From Sesamum alatum (lineage: Eukaryota > Streptophyta > Magnoliopsida > Lamiales > Pedaliaceae): DNA of 64,000 bases. The stretch is taken from the NCBI GenBank assembly GCA_034509735.1, contig JACGWO010000007.1:22348046-22412045 (forward strand). Direction: 5' to 3'. The translations under genes and the position numbers were made by a program. The notes beneath the pieces are model-generated. The model was not told the origin of the DNA. It did no database searches and saw only the letters and a program-made list of their open reading frames with translations. Positions 9,583 to 21,969 of this stretch are shown here, piece after piece; within the stretch, counting starts at the first letter, position 1; every line of letters begins with the position of its first letter.

Positions 9583-11087
9583 AGATTCAAACACTATCCT
9601 TTCTATTATAAATTATGCGCATATACCCTTTCCACCTTCATTGTCTATATTGTTGGAACAACGATGTTATGCTCAAGCTCAGATTCATGAGGAGTGGGAT
9701 GATGCTATGAAAATTAAGTTGGATGCTCTTGCAAAGAACAACAGTTGGAGCACTGCAGTGCTACCTGAGGGAAAGAAACCTTTTGGGTGTCGATAGGTTG
9801 AGAAAGTTGAATTGCTACAAAATGGGAGTGTGGACCGATACAAGGCTAGGTTAGTAGCCAAGGGATATAATCTGGTTGATGGGATAGATTGCAGAGATAA
9901 CTTTTCCTCTATTGCTATGGTGGTAATGGTGAGATTGTTATTTGCAGTTGCATCTTCTAATGCTTTTGCCAGTACATCAACTGGACATTAATAATGCCTT
10001 TCTCCATGGATATTTGCACGAAGACATTTACATGACTCCTCCAAAGGGTTCTGATGTCCCTGCAGCGAAGGTTTGCAAAGTACATTGGTCTCTTTACGGG
10101 CTTAAATAGGCTTCAAGACCGTGGAATGAGGACTTTACTTCGAAGCTTGAATTGGCTTCAGACAATCATAGAACGACTATTATTTGCTTATAAAAGGGTC
10201 TGGTCCTACTTTTCTGGCCCTTATTTTGTATGTGGATGATGTCCTCTTAACTAGGCCACCAGAATATTTGCTCACGAAGTTAAAGTCTACCTTGGTCGCT
10301 TGTTCAATATCAAAGACTTGGGGTATGCTAAATATTTTCTAGGCATCGAAACTGCTAGGTCTGATTGTGGCACTTTCCTCGCACAGCATAAGTATGTTCA
10401 TGATAATGCAAAGGATGCTTCCACTCCTCTTCCTACAGGGATCAAACTAATGGCTGAAGGTGGTGCAGCCTTATCCGATCCTAAAACTTATAGGAGATTG
10501 CTTGGATGTCTTCTTTATCTCAAATTTATTAGGCTTGATGTTTCATATGCTACACAACACCTGAGTTAGTTTCTCCAACATTCTTGTAACAATACTTAGA
10601 TGTTGCACTACATTTGGTTCGCTACTTAAAGGGGTGTGCCTCCAAAGGCTTGTTCTTTCCTTATGCCAACTCTCTTCACTTATATGCCTACTATGACGCA
10701 GATTGGGCATCTTGTGCTGATTGGCGAAGGTCCTTGATTGGTTTTTGTGCGTTCCTGAGTTGTTCTATTATCTCTTGGAAGACAAAAAGCAAACAACAGT
10801 TTTTTTGGCCGATGGCGGAAGCGGAGTATAAGAACATGGGGCCTACTTCTTGTGAGCTCACTTGGATCAGTTATTTGATGTGTGATCTCCAACTTTCAGT
10901 TTCCACACCCTTCCTTTCTTTTGTGACAGTAAAGTAGCTTTGCACGTTGTGGAAAATCCAGTCTTCCACGAGAGGACAAAACACTTGGATATCGATTGCC
11001 ACTTGGTGAGAGATAAGTTCAAGGAAGATTTTATTCAGCCCACTTTTGTGAACAACAGGCCGCAGGTGCTGATTTGTTCATAGACAT
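9583..11087 (+). pseudogene. Copia element O: reverse transcriptase and RNase H remnant
   Basis: Reading resumes right after the I insertion. RT motifs follow in order through several frames: HEEWDDAMKIKLDALAKNN (9687), [16 protein letters not shown] (about 9837), a DVK-like segment degraded to [10 protein letters not shown] (about 9980), FLALILYVDDVLL (about 10205-10250) and FNIKDLGYAKYFLGIE (about 10300). RNase H follows with YDADWASCADWRRS (about 10690) and EAEYKNMG (about 10820), then a C-terminus like [19 protein letters not shown] (about 10965-11020). It fades out near 11087, where a minus-strand gypsy relic begins. No 3' LTR of O is visible. Confidence 0.8.
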
Positions 11088-11736
11088 GGTCTCAGATATT
11101 GTCTATATAGACTCTCATGTTTTGACAGATCATGTCCTTGAAAGCTTATTGACCAATCTCTGGTAAGTTATCCCAACATTCTTTAGCTTGAAACGTATCA
11201 CTTTGTAGCAAAAGATACCTTGCTCTGTGAAGAAGCTTGTTTTTTCTTGGTCCTTCAATGCTAAGGCAATCTAGTTATATCCTTGACATGTGTCAAGAAA
11301 GCTCATTATTTCGCATCCTGCTATTGAGTCCACCAGTGCATGAATCATTAGGAGGGGATAAAAGTCCTTCAGGCATGTCGGGTTCAAGTCTATGAAACTA
11401 ATGCAGATCCTTCATTTGCCATTTGGCTTAGAGACTTGTACAAGATTTGCTAACCATTTCGAGTATTGCATCGAGTGGATGTAATCATCCAAGAGCATTT
11501 TCTCCACTTTCTTTTTTTGATCTCATGCGCAGTTCTAGAGCTTCTTTTCTTCTACTTCATGGGTCGACTTTCAGGTTTTATGTTCAAGAGAAGATTTCAG
11601 CTTGTCCTTCCAGTAATTGTGTTAGTTCTTCCTACAATGCAAAAACCTTCATTGTTCTTGTGGAGGTAATTTTTCCTAGATTCCGCTCCACGATGTGAAG
11701 CTCTTCTGTGGCCATCATCTTTTCTTCTTCAACCTT
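11088..11736 (-). pseudogene. Ty3/gypsy reverse transcriptase relic (palm and active site)
   Basis: On the minus strand, gypsy RT motifs run from high to low coordinates: WLANLVQVSKPNGK (about 11450-11410), FIDLNPTCLKDFYPL (about 11400-11355), DSIAGCEIMSFLDTCQGYN (about 11335-11275), EQGIFCYKVIRFKLKN (about 11235-11180) and VYIDNI (about 11110). The last is a degraded YIDDM active site. Stops and shifts are frequent. It is the only non-copia coding relic in the window. Its partner fragment lies at 21970-22592, separated by the C1 insertion. Confidence 0.78.
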
Positions 11737-12300
11737 TCTTTTGAAAGAAATCGGTGGATCGTCCCGGGAGATTAACGCGAATAGCGGAAGCGCGAAATAG
11801 TGCGTAATAAAAAAATTACAAAACATAATTAAATGGAATTTAAACTATGCATAATATTCATAAACGAATCAAGCGGTGTGCCCTTGATTCTCCTGGGCGT
11901 TCGGTGTATCTCATGTTCAATAAAACACAACATGGAGGCCATAGAATTGAAAACAAAAACGAAATTAAAGAACCTACCCGGTTGTAGTTTTGTCTTCTTT
12001 CGGCTACATGCATTGTTCCCCGTTTTGCACCAAGATCTCAAGAAGAGACCCTCTAAATCATCTCACTCGCTCCACCGGAAAGCAAACAACCCTTGTGTTA
12101 GCAAGAAATTATTTTGGGGAGAAGAGACATCGATACACGCTATGAATTAACGCAATCAATGTCTCTTATGTTCTTAACTTGAATAAAATCAAGAAGAACA
12201 AAGTATATTTCTTGGAGAGAAGAAAGAGGGTGGACGAATTTGAGAGAGATGAGAGATGAGAGTTGTAGAGAATACTAGGTGTGAGTGTGTGTTTTTTAAG

Positions 12301-12415
12301 TATTTATAGAAGATGGAATTCCTATTCCTTCTCAAACTCTTCCAAAGAGACACACTTTGACTAGGATTTTGACCTAGTCAAATCCTAGTCAAATTAGGCT
12401 TTGATTAAGTCAAAT
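12301..12415 (-). promoter_or_regulatory. C1 LTR core promoter: TATA box and W-box cluster
   Basis: On the element's sense strand a TATAAATA box (complement of 12301-12308) lies about 50 bp downstream of a dense set of TTGAC / GTCAA motifs (12356-12412). These include the palindrome TTTGACTAGGTCAAA-type arrangement. TTGAC[CT] is the core of the W-box bound by plant WRKY factors. The motifs are seen directly; a regulatory role is inferred. The same arrangement is present at 20201-20315. Confidence 0.55.
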
Positions 12416-12482
12416 TAATCATGGCCCTTCATCTCATCATTCTCTAGATCAAATCTTGTCCATCCATTTTGATGGGCTTTAT

Positions 12483-12840
12483 GGAATGGGCTTTATTTAA
12501 TTCTAAATTAAAATGATCCCATGGACTTTATATTAAAATCCTATTTAATATACTAAGCCCATTAATTAATTAATGGAATGGACTTTATTTAATTCCAAAT
12601 TAAATAGTCCATGGACTTTATATTAAATCCTATTTAATACCAAGCCCATTAAAAATTCCATAGAATGGGATTATTTAATTCTAAATTAAATAGTCCCATG
12701 GACTCTATATTAAAATCCCATTTAATATACTAAGCCCATTAATTAATTAATGGAATGGACTTTATTTAATTCCAAATTAAATAGTCCATGGACTTTATAT
12801 TAAATCCTATTTAATACCAAGCCCACTAATTAATTAATTC
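12483..12840. repeat. AT-rich minisatellite in C1 LTR, four units of about 89 bp
   Basis: Four imperfect units begin GGAATGGRCTTTATTTAATT near 12483, 12575, 12663 and 12752. Each contains ATTAAATAGTCCATGGACT and ends near CCAAGCCCATTAATTAA. The other LTR has the same array at about 20383-20740. Confidence 0.85.
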
Positions 12841-14064
12841 ACCCTTTTAATCTAATTAAAAGGAAAGCCCATGCTTAAAATTCATAAATCTAATTTATGA
12901 ACTCAAGCCCGATTATTCCAAATAATTCATCGAAGCTTGAATCTCCAAGAAGTATAATTTAATTCCATTAAATTAAACCTTCTCCCGGAATTAATTCCAA
13001 ATTAATTCCCTTTCATTTGGTGTAGCGGGTGTGACTCTTTAGGTTCACCTTTCAGCTAGACTTGGACCTACCTTTTGTTATTTCATAACCAAAGTAGTCC
13101 GTTACCATGGGTGGCCATCTAGCAACGGTCCATGGCACTAGAGACTAGGTGAATTTATGGTGTGAACATTTAGGCTCCGAGTTATACGCAGGTGCGGTCC
13201 TACCGACGCTCGATACGTATGGGTACGGTCCTACTGTCGCCTGTCTCCCGGCCTTTAGTCTAGGGGTCGGTTCCCATCGTTGACTAGGCAACTATGCATA
13301 ATGCTCGAGATAGGTTCAACTCGACGTAGGAAATCCTTTCCCACTACATCAAGTGCTATGGCCATAGACTTTGTGAGTCTAAACCATCTCCGAGCGCATA
13401 GGAGATCTTGCTGTCATATCCTTTGACAGGGGACAGATCCTATCTTGGAATTCACCGTTCTTACATACTCCGACTGCACTGGACGAGGCTTATGATGACC
13501 ATGTGATATAATCGGTCAAATTTCACCAGATCCAAGATACAGCCTTAGTATGTAGGGGACTGCCGTGATCCTCAAGTCCGAGGACTAATCCCGTACTATC
13601 GGAACCGGGAATACGAGTCATACCGACCAAGCCCGAGTAGCTTCTATATGACGATTCCCGCGAGTCACCTCAGTCGGCCGTCTCCCAGCAGGCTGACCCA
13701 CTAACACTGCTTAGACGATCCACGTCACCCGTCGATGAAACACGACAACAGATGCTTAGTGCAAGTCTCAAATGGATTCTCGATGCCCTGTCTCGAGATT
13801 CCTTTGACTTGGAGTATTTCAGACCAATTCGGCGAAACTGATTTCATGAACCTACCTCCAAGCGTAGTTCCAATTTTCCCGAAATGTTATTTCAGTCTGT
13901 GGGCGTTTGTTGTGACATCGTAACGATGCAAGCAGTAAGTACAACAAACTCATGCCTATGAATCCTTGCTATATTTTATTAACATAATATTACTTGTTCA
14001 TAGATTGACGAATGGTTCTCAGAATAGCCAATACCATTGACTTTCTGGTCACCTATTCTAAACA

Positions 14065-14079
14065 ATCTCCCACTTGACC
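14065..14079 (-). other. Polypurine tract of C1
   Basis: ATCTCCCACTTGACC on the plus strand, that is GGTCAAGTGGGAGAT in element sense, abuts the LTR. The same tract occurs in every member of this lineage in the window. Confidence 0.85.
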
Positions 14080-16640
14080 AATAAGTCAATTACCCACTTT
14101 GTTCAGAATCCTCTGAGTATGAGTAATCTACGATACCGACTAAGGTATTGTGAGTCTGCTTATATTTTCTTGCGAAGCAATACGGTCTAACCGTGTTACC
14201 TCTATCCACCATTGCCTCCTAGAGATGGTGGTTGTCTAAGAATATTTTCGTGAATCTTGTGATGAGATCTCGTGCCAATGCTCCCATAGCCAAGTTGCCT
14301 GCCATAATAGGCGAACATGGTTTGGTCGTGCTAGGCGCCACATCCATCCTATGGACGCGGTTTTCATCAGTGACCACTATCCGATGCACTCGTCATTGGG
14401 CCTGACTGTGCATACCTTTGAGACTAACTGGTTTTCACTTATGCTCTGGAAGCTAGTATCGCTTTAGCCTTCCAAAGCAACTCTCAACAGACGGTGCATC
14501 ATGAATACATCTTTAGTCCTTATTCAGGTACTAAGGATCGTTCTTGATTGCTGTCTTCAACCCCTCAGTGCATTACCGATTTATGTTGAGCCATGCTAGA
14601 AGCACTCTCAACATCGGTTCCTATGCACCGAGTAAACATATCATATGTTTGCCTAGGGTTAAGACGTAGGGGATACTCAACATCCAAGCCTTCTCATTAG
14701 TCCATCGTGACTAAGTCTTGAATGGCTTGATGCTTTATGCATAGTATCCAAGTTTTCTCATCAGTCTTACTATGACTGAGTCTCGAACAACTTGTCCCTC
14801 TACATATATGAGTTTTTCTCATCAGTCTACCATGACTGAGTCTTTGAAAAGCTCTATTCATGATATGTATGTGGAACCCTTAAAATGTCATGGAGAATTT
14901 TCGTGAGTTACAGTTGTGTTTTAGTGATTCCTAATGTCTTGAATTCATCCATGGATCAAGGCATTACACACTTAATACACATGGAACACCATTTCTACTC
15001 CCACTGATCACCTACGTCGTTTAAGACTGAGTCATGCTCCGTATGAGCTCGTCAAAAACGAATATTCCAGTTATGCGGTGTTTCAAACCTTGTTTGAATT
15101 TCCTAGTGGATTCTATGGCTCCTCTCCATAAATCCTACTACGATGTCCAACATCACGTTCCGCAGGTCATTTGGATTACTATCCAAATTTGACCGAACAT
15201 ATCCCGATCACTCGTACCTCTTACGACATTCGGGTTCGTTCTTAAGGGGACTTGGAATATGATCAATTTAAGAAATGCGATTCTAAGCAACGTTAGTATT
15301 ATTCTGTCGTAAACTTGTACAAATTAGACACCGAGTCTAATTTGTCTCCCACTAGTCCCTTGACGTATATAAGATCCTTCTACATGCTCAAGGACTTTGT
15401 CGGGATATAGGCTTGCCAAACCATGGCTCCTTGTGCGTGACTCTTGGCAAAGTGCCACGTTCCTTACGTTGGCAATTTTGAGTCTACGTCTAAACGGGCC
15501 AAGGTAATTGGGCGAAACTTCGATCGATCTTCGTCTAACGAGATTCGATCGTTCCCTTTATCAGAGACCGTCATACTTGGCCTTTATACGAAATGTTTCA
15601 TTGAGAATTCCATTCTCAACTTGGATGCTCAAGAGCTCCCACTAAATACACGGCCTTTTCGATCCTATCGAAACAGGTTTAATTTTGCAACTATTTATGA
15701 TTCACCTCATCAAGTCTAATTCCCAAACCTCCTATGGGACCTTTAGACTTTTGAACCCTCTTATGGTCTTGTGTATTAGTAACCTACAGTTGTCTTATTG
15801 GATCCCTTCCAATAGACTATTTGGCAAGCCTACTTTGTCCAACAAAGAGCTTTCGGACTTTCTTCTTCATAAAAGACTTGTAAATTTAGTCGATTCGAAT
15901 CATCTATTTCTAGATTCATCGAACTTTCCAATTTACTTATCTTTTAATAAGAAGAAACGTCCTAGCTGTTGTAGATGCCAAATCTGTAAGTTGGTCTTGA
16001 TTAATCCATTTAGATAATTTGAATTTTGAGTATCCATAAACCTTTTATGGGATGGTATTTTAGGAATTTACGTACTAGCAAACATGAATCAATATTCAAT
16101 AATTTTGTTTGACCAAATATGTATGTAATAAAACCTTTGTCCAACAAAGAGACATACTTTTGATCTTGCTAGGTGACGTAATTCCTACATTATCCTAACA
16201 TGATCACGATTATGGGCCTAACAAGTCTCTAGTCCTTTTCATCAATGGAACTTGCCATTGTTGAATCCTAGAACTGTTCTTGGCTTTTAAGTCCTTATTC
16301 ACTTTCTGCAAACCACCCGCAGATTTGTGATAGGAATGGTATCAAATACCAAATAGAGTAAAAGTGATCATGTCAATACTCAATATCAAATTTTACCTAC
16401 ATTGGAGAGGGGTTTAGAATACTCCCTTTCCAATGGCCCTCTTTACGACAGTGAATGCTTACGTTCTTAGAATCTATGAACTTGACTGCTGAACCTTTTA
16501 CTCTTTCCTTTACCTCCACCTTGTGTTGTAAAGCAACAACACTTGAAGTGCTTAATAGTTGATGTCACCTTACCCTTCTTCCTCTTTTGGCGTCTGGCAC
16601 CCTTGCCTTTCACCATGGAGGTTGAAGCCTCTCCTACTAG
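14080..16640 (-). pseudogene. C1 pol remnant (integrase, RT, RNase H)
   Basis: No long open frame survives, but nucleotide similarity to the pol of elements A and B is clear throughout. At 14150-14350 the sequence matches the RNase H C-terminus. Near 14440-14480 a phrase about CTGGAAGCTAGTATCGCTTTAGCC corresponds to the RNase H start. Near 15000-15170 it parallels the YVDD and upstream RT, and 15720-15850 aligns with the integrase start. Overall it is shorter than B's pol, so internal deletions are likely. Open frames here (for example 15444-15719 plus) are chance. Confidence 0.65.
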
Positions 16641-17190
16641 TACTCACGGCGTAGTTTTTGCAATCGTTGCCTCGTACTAGACCAACATAATTATCAACCT
16701 ATGAAGATCTTTTCTAAGCTCATTCATGTTGATAATTAATGGTTTGTAGGAGGGAGGAAGAGACTGAAGGATTATGTCAATGTACGTCTCTTTTCAAGAC
16801 TGACGTGGAGGTCTTTTGAGCTTCTCCACTAGGGATTGCATCATCACTCCATGTTCTTTGTACCGACATCCCTTCCGTCATCTTAGCTCCAAACATGCCT
16901 TCGTCGCATTTTACCCCACATGCTGGTCCAAGACCATATAGACATGATGCAAGCGAAGCATAGTTTGAGCCAACATTATTATATCTTACTTGCCGGTGGT
17001 CATCCTTCAACTTTTGAACGCCAGGCGTTGCCTTAGTTGTCGACCCCTCCGGCAAGGGCTGAGGAACATCCTCATCCGGTTATGTGAGTTAAGGTTCTGG
17101 AAATCTAAGACCATCTTAAGATTTCGCAGTCAATTCGTGTAATTGGTTCCTTTTTAATGAGCCTCTTAGTGATGTGTTTGGTGGATTCTT
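16640..17190 (-). pseudogene. C1 gag remnant
   Basis: The minus-strand stretch 17055-16777 preserves a Gag segment that starts MPEGSTTKATP (B has LPEGSTPEE) and includes GAKMTEGMSVQ (B has GTKMTEGSSVQ). Upstream DNA to about 17190 matches the Gag N-terminus of A and B at the nucleotide level. Basic Lys-rich and zinc-knuckle coding DNA lies toward 16500-16640 but is out of frame. Confidence 0.65.
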
Positions 17191-19624
17191 AGACATTCAC
17201 AACATATATGTAAAGCAGAAAATAATAAGCAGAATGAAGTAATATTTTGGTTAAGTCTCGGTCTTTAGTCCTTAACCTCTCCCACTATTTCTACGAAAAC
17301 ACGGCACTCTCAAACGTTGTTTTCGGGAAATCCTTTCCTAGTGGGCTCAGGATCCACAGCGATCTCCCCCATACCCCGCTTTTACGATTCGCATGGGAAA
17401 AGAACCCGTGGGAGGTATTCCATACCATTCTCGTTCCACGAGATTCCCAAGATAATTGCCTCACCCTTTCACGTGATCCCGAGGACTCCAAGCGAATCAC
17501 GTTATTCGGGCGTTAGACCCGACCCAATCAACCGATTCATAGACTCACTGCTACCTCCACAACTCGTGAGACAGGTAACAGCAGTCTACTCATCGTTCAT
17601 GACAAAGTGCAACTTCTTTTAAGCACGATAGTCGTGCCACGACTCGTGAGACCACGCTATCGACCTAAAAGATCTTCCTCACTTTTGCCATGGATGGAAG
17701 GCTTGGACAGACTCCCAGAGTCCTAGTCCATTTATTAAGGGTCTATATTTAACTTGGTTCAACCAAGTGAGAGTTTTGATAGAACGAGACCTGATCACAT
17801 ATATTAAGTATTGCATTGGATGCTTTATGGTAGAAATATTCTAAGCGTGAATGTAACCATACATAAAGCATATAGAATAATCATAAGCATATAATACGTA
17901 TCGCATGCAAAATAAAGCCTAGCACGCCCCTGTAGGATGATCACAAGCCCAAACCTATACGACCCACTGAGCCCGCAGTGGATCTATGGTCAATCTAAGG
18001 GTACGCTCTACACCATTACAAGATTTAATAACCCATTACATGCAATGGGCCTTGTAAGTCCTCTTTATCTTCTTGGGCTCTCCATCGTGGGCCTACACCG
18101 GGCTTCTTCTCCATGGATCCTCCGTGGGCCATCTGATGGCAACCTCCATGGGCCTCCAACACCTTGGGCTTATCTTCTCTTGCAGCTTTTATTTACAAAA
18201 AAATAAAACCTCACCACTAATTCTACTCTCATTACATCATAAAATAAGAAACCCCAATTAAACATTTGGGGGAGTACATTAGGAGGGAGAGAGAAAGCCT
18301 TATTATTCCAAGGCACTAGAAGAGAGACAGAGAGGAAAATAAAGAGGCACACAGGCCACAACCCAACAAATAAATGTAAATAAACCATACATGCGGTCTA
18401 GGGGCTTTGTGATCATCCTTTGTCAAATCATTTAACACAAATAGCACAAATACATATCCCACGTAAAATATGCTATACCAACATCCATGATAACCCATAC
18501 CATAAAATAAATGCAGAAACTACATGTAAAATATCCACACCAAATATTGGATAATAGTGCAACCTATGCACAACGATTTTTGTTGGAAAAACCTTTTCCA
18601 TAATTAACAAGGCAATATTAATTCTATGAAATATAAAATCTCAACCAAAATTAAAATGCCCCAAGTTAATTAATTCAGAAAAATTCCCAGAATTATACAG
18701 AAAAATCAAATTTTCTGAAACACAAAAATCAACAATTCAAGAATATGCCCATTTATTCAAGAATTCCAAAATCCAACATTCGTGCAATATTAATACATGT
18801 TAAGATCTATTCATGCTCAAACCATAAAATAACCATGATGTCCAACATCATAAAACGCAGAAATTATTGTGAAATTTCACATATGAATTTTGATCATAGG
18901 TGCAACCATTGCAAAAATTAAATCTTGTTAGGAAACCCTTTCCTCATCAACCAAGCAATATTTATTTTAGGAAATTCCCAATCTCAAAAAATAAATATTC
19001 TAAGTCAACGGGTTCAGAATAATGCAGAAAATATCATAAAAATAATTCAGTAAAAACAGTTTTGAAAAACGAGCCAAAAAACGGGAGAGAAACGGAAAAC
19101 GGCATAGCCGGCCGGCCAGGCGCGCGCGCGCGCACGCAGGCTCCTCTGCCTGCGCGCACAGCACGCGCGCCCAGCGCAGACGGCCGCGCCTGGGCGCGCG
19201 CCTAGCGCATGCCGTGCGCGCGCGCGCACGCGCGCAGACGCCCATGCCTGCGCGCGCGGCCGCGTGCGCGGCCGGCACAGCGCGCGCGCTGTCCGCGCAC
19301 GCTGGGCGCGCTGGCCGGGCGCGCGCAGGCCCCTGCCTGCACGCGCGCCCGGCCGCGCCCCTGTGCGCGCGGCCAGCGTGCTGCTGCTGCCGGTTCGCCG
19401 TTTTTCACTCCTTTTCGATTTCTCATGCAATTTTTCTGAACCACAAGATAAATTAAACCCTAGAACATGTATAAACACATTCAAGAAAACCAAGATCCAA
19501 AATCCCATGCAAAATTAAACGTCAATAAATATCTACGATAAACATGCTATGAACGTAAATTAAAACACGTTTATCATGCTTAAACGCACATAGCACATAG
19601 AATTCTAGGCCTATACACCGAACC
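17191..19624 (-). other. C1 5' leader between PBS and gag (about 2.4 kb)
   Basis: An unusually long non-coding leader shared with A (44189-46080) and B (51780-54100). From gag outward it holds a conserved segment at about 17250-17800 containing two copies of CCACRACTCGTGAGAC (17557-17572 and 17637-17652). A segment with GTCTAGGGGCTTTGTGATCA-like sequence follows, then AT-rich DNA, then the GC island at 19096-19400. No coding frame with a recognisable domain is present. Confidence 0.7.
19096..19400. repeat. Extreme GC/CpG island in C1 leader
   Basis: About 300 bp built almost only of GCGCGCGC, GGCCGGCC and CAGGCCCCTGCCTGC-type palindromic phrases, set in AT-rich flanks. Frames open in all six directions encode Arg/Ala repeats and are composition artefacts. 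Similar islands occur at the same leader position in A and B. Confidence 0.85.
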
Positions 19625-19639
19625 GGGCTCTGATACCAC
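19625..19639 (-). other. Primer-binding site of C1
   Basis: The complement of GGGCTCTGATACCAC is GTGGTATCAGAGCCC, adjacent to the 5' LTR and complementary to initiator tRNA-Met. Confidence 0.9.
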
Positions 19640-21964
19640 TGAAAGAAATCGGTGGATCGTCCCGGGAGATTAACGCGAATAGCGGAAGCGCGAAATAGTG
19701 CGTAATAAAAAAATTACAAAACATAATTAAATGGAATTTAAACTATGCATAATATTCATAAACGAATCAAGGGGTGTGCCCTTGATTCTCCCGGGCGTTC
19801 GGTGTATCTCATGTTCAATAAAACACAACATGGAGGCCATGGAATTGAAACCAAAAACGAAATTAAAGAACCTACCCGGTTGTAGTTTTGTCTTCGTTCG
19901 GCTACATGCATTGTTCCCCGTTTTGCACCAAGATCTCAAGAAGAGACCCTCTAAATCATCTCACTCGCTCCACCGGAAAGCAAACAACCCTTGTGCTAGC
20001 AAGAAATTATTTTGGGGAGAAGAGACATCGATACACGCTATGAATTAACGCAATCAATGTGTCTTATGTTCTTAACTTGAATAAAATCAAGAAGAACAAA
20101 GTATATTTCTTGGAGAGAAGAAAGAGGGTGGACGAATTTGAGAGAGATGAGAGATGAGAGTTGTAGAGAATACTAGGTGTGAGTGTGTGTTTTTTAAGTA
20201 TTTATAGAAGATGGAATTCCTATTCCTTCTCAAACTCTTCCAAAGAGACACACTTTGACTAGGATTTTGACCTAGTCAAATCCTAGTCAAATTAGGCTTT
20301 GATTAAGTCAAATTAATCATGGCCCTTCATCTCATCATTCTCTAGATCAAATCTTGTCCATCCATTTTGATGGGCTTTATGGAATGGGCTTTATTTAATT
20401 CTAAATTAAAATGATCCCATGGACTTTATATTAAAATCCTATTTAATATACTAAGCCCATTAATTAATTAATGGAATGGACTTTATTTAATTCCAAATTA
20501 AATAGTCCATGGACTTTATATTAAATCCTATTTAATACCAAGCCCATTAATTAATTCCATAGAATGGGATTATTTAATTCTAAATTAAATAGTCCCATGG
20601 ACTCTATATTAAAATCCCATTTAATATACTAAGCCCATTAATTAATTAATGGAATGGACTTTATTTAATTCCAAATTAAATAGTCCATGGACTTTATATT
20701 AAATCCTATTTAATACCAAGCCCACTAATTAATTAATTCACCCTTTTAATCTAATTAAAAGGAAAGCCCATGCTTTGTAAAATTCATAAATCTAATTTAT
20801 GAACTCAAGCCCGATTATTCCAAATAATTTATCGAAGCTTGAATCTCTAAGAAGTATAATTTAATTTCATTAAATTAAACCTTCTCCCGGAATTAATTCC
20901 AAATTCATTCCTTTCATTTGGTGTAGCGGGTGTGACTCTTTAGGTTCACCTTTCAGCTAGACTTGGACCTACCTTTTGTTATTTTCATAACCAAAGTAGT
21001 CCGTTACCATGGGTGGCCATCTAGCAACGGTCCATGGCACTAGAGACTAGGTGAACTTATGGTGTGAACATTTAGTCTCCGAGTTATACGCAGGTGCGGT
21101 CCTACCGACGCTCGATACGTATGGGTACGGTCCTACTGTCGCCTGTCTCCCGGCCTTTAGTCTAGGGGTCGGTTCCCATCGTTGACTAGGCAACTATGCA
21201 TAATGCTCGAGATAGGTTCAACTCGACGTAGGAAATCCTTTCCCACTACATCAAGTGCTATGGCCATAGACTTTGTGAGTCTAAACCATCTCCGAGCGCA
21301 TTGGAGATCTTGCTGTCATATCCTTTGACAGGGGACAGATCCTATCTTGGAATTCACCGTTCTTACATACTCCGACTGCACTGGACGAGGCTTATGATGA
21401 CCATGTGATATAATCGGTCAAATTTCACCATATCCAAGATACAGCCTTAGTATGTAGGGGACTGCCGTGATCCTCAAGTCCGAGGACTAATCCCGTACTG
21501 TCGGAACCGGGAATACGAGTCATACCGACCAAGCCCGAGTAGCTTCTATATGACGATTCCCGCGAGTCACCTCAGTCGGGCCGCTCCAAAGCAGGCTGAC
21601 CCACTAACACTGCTTAGACGATCCACGTCACCCGTCGATGAAACACGACAGCAGATGCTTAGTGCAAGTCTCAAATGGATTCTCGATGCCCTGTCTCGAG
21701 ATTCCTTTGACTTGGAGTATTTCAGACCAATTCGGCGAAACTGATTTCATGAACCTACCTCCAAGCGTAGTTCCAATTTTCCGAAATGTTATTTCAGTCT
21801 GTGGGCGTTTGTTGTGACATCGTAACGATGCAAGCAGTAAGTACAACAAACTCATGCCTATGAATCCTTACTACATTTATTAATATAATATTACTTGTTC
21901 ACAGATTGACGAATGGTTCTCAGAACAGCCAATACCATTGACTTTCTGGTCACCTATTCTAACA
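19640..21964 (-). repeat. 5' LTR of C1
   Basis: A 2325-bp LTR, near-identical to 11742-14064, with the same minisatellite (about 20383-20740), W-box cluster (20255-20314) and conserved block (about 21006). The TSD TCTTT follows at 21965. Confidence 0.93.
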
Positions 21965-21969
21965 TCTTT

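Larger units (their letters stand above)
11742..14064 (-). repeat. 3' LTR of C1
   Basis: A 2323-bp LTR matching 19640-21964. It contains a four-copy AT-rich minisatellite (12483-12840), W-box palindromes (12356-12412), a TATA box (complement of TATTTATA, 12301-12308) and the lineage-wide block CCATGGGTGGCCATCTAGC (about 13107). Confidence 0.93.
11742..21964 (-). mobile_element. Ty1/copia LTR retrotransposon C1, full length, minus strand
   Basis: Two near-identical 2.3-kb LTRs (11742-14064 and 19640-21964) bound a decayed gag-pol and a long leader. In element orientation the LTR starts TGTTAGAATAGGTGACC and ends GATTTCTTTCA. The PBS lies inside the right LTR and the polypurine tract inside the left LTR. 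A 5-bp duplication TCTTT flanks the element (11737-11741 and 21965-21969), so it was inserted into the gypsy relic. The LTRs look much fresher than the coding region, which has stops throughout. Confidence 0.93.

Noticed and set aside
15720..15860. Possible novel segment in C1 that seemed to replace integrase
   Set aside because: On closer comparison it aligns base by base with the integrase start of B (GGCTTGCCA..GTCTGTTGGA region), only heavily mutated.
17247..17622. Open frames in the leader next to gag of C1 (and 44325-44513, 51913-52113 in A and B)
   Set aside because: Similar short frames recur because the leader DNA is homologous. Lengths and reading frames are not preserved, and they lie between PBS and gag with no domain.
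19047..19518. Arg/Ala/Pro-rich open frames on both strands (also around 45691-46244, 53290-54050 and 56717-57173)
   Set aside because: They occur in all six frames of GC islands, lack domains or conserved starts, and shift between copies. They reflect absence of AT-rich stop codons, not coding.
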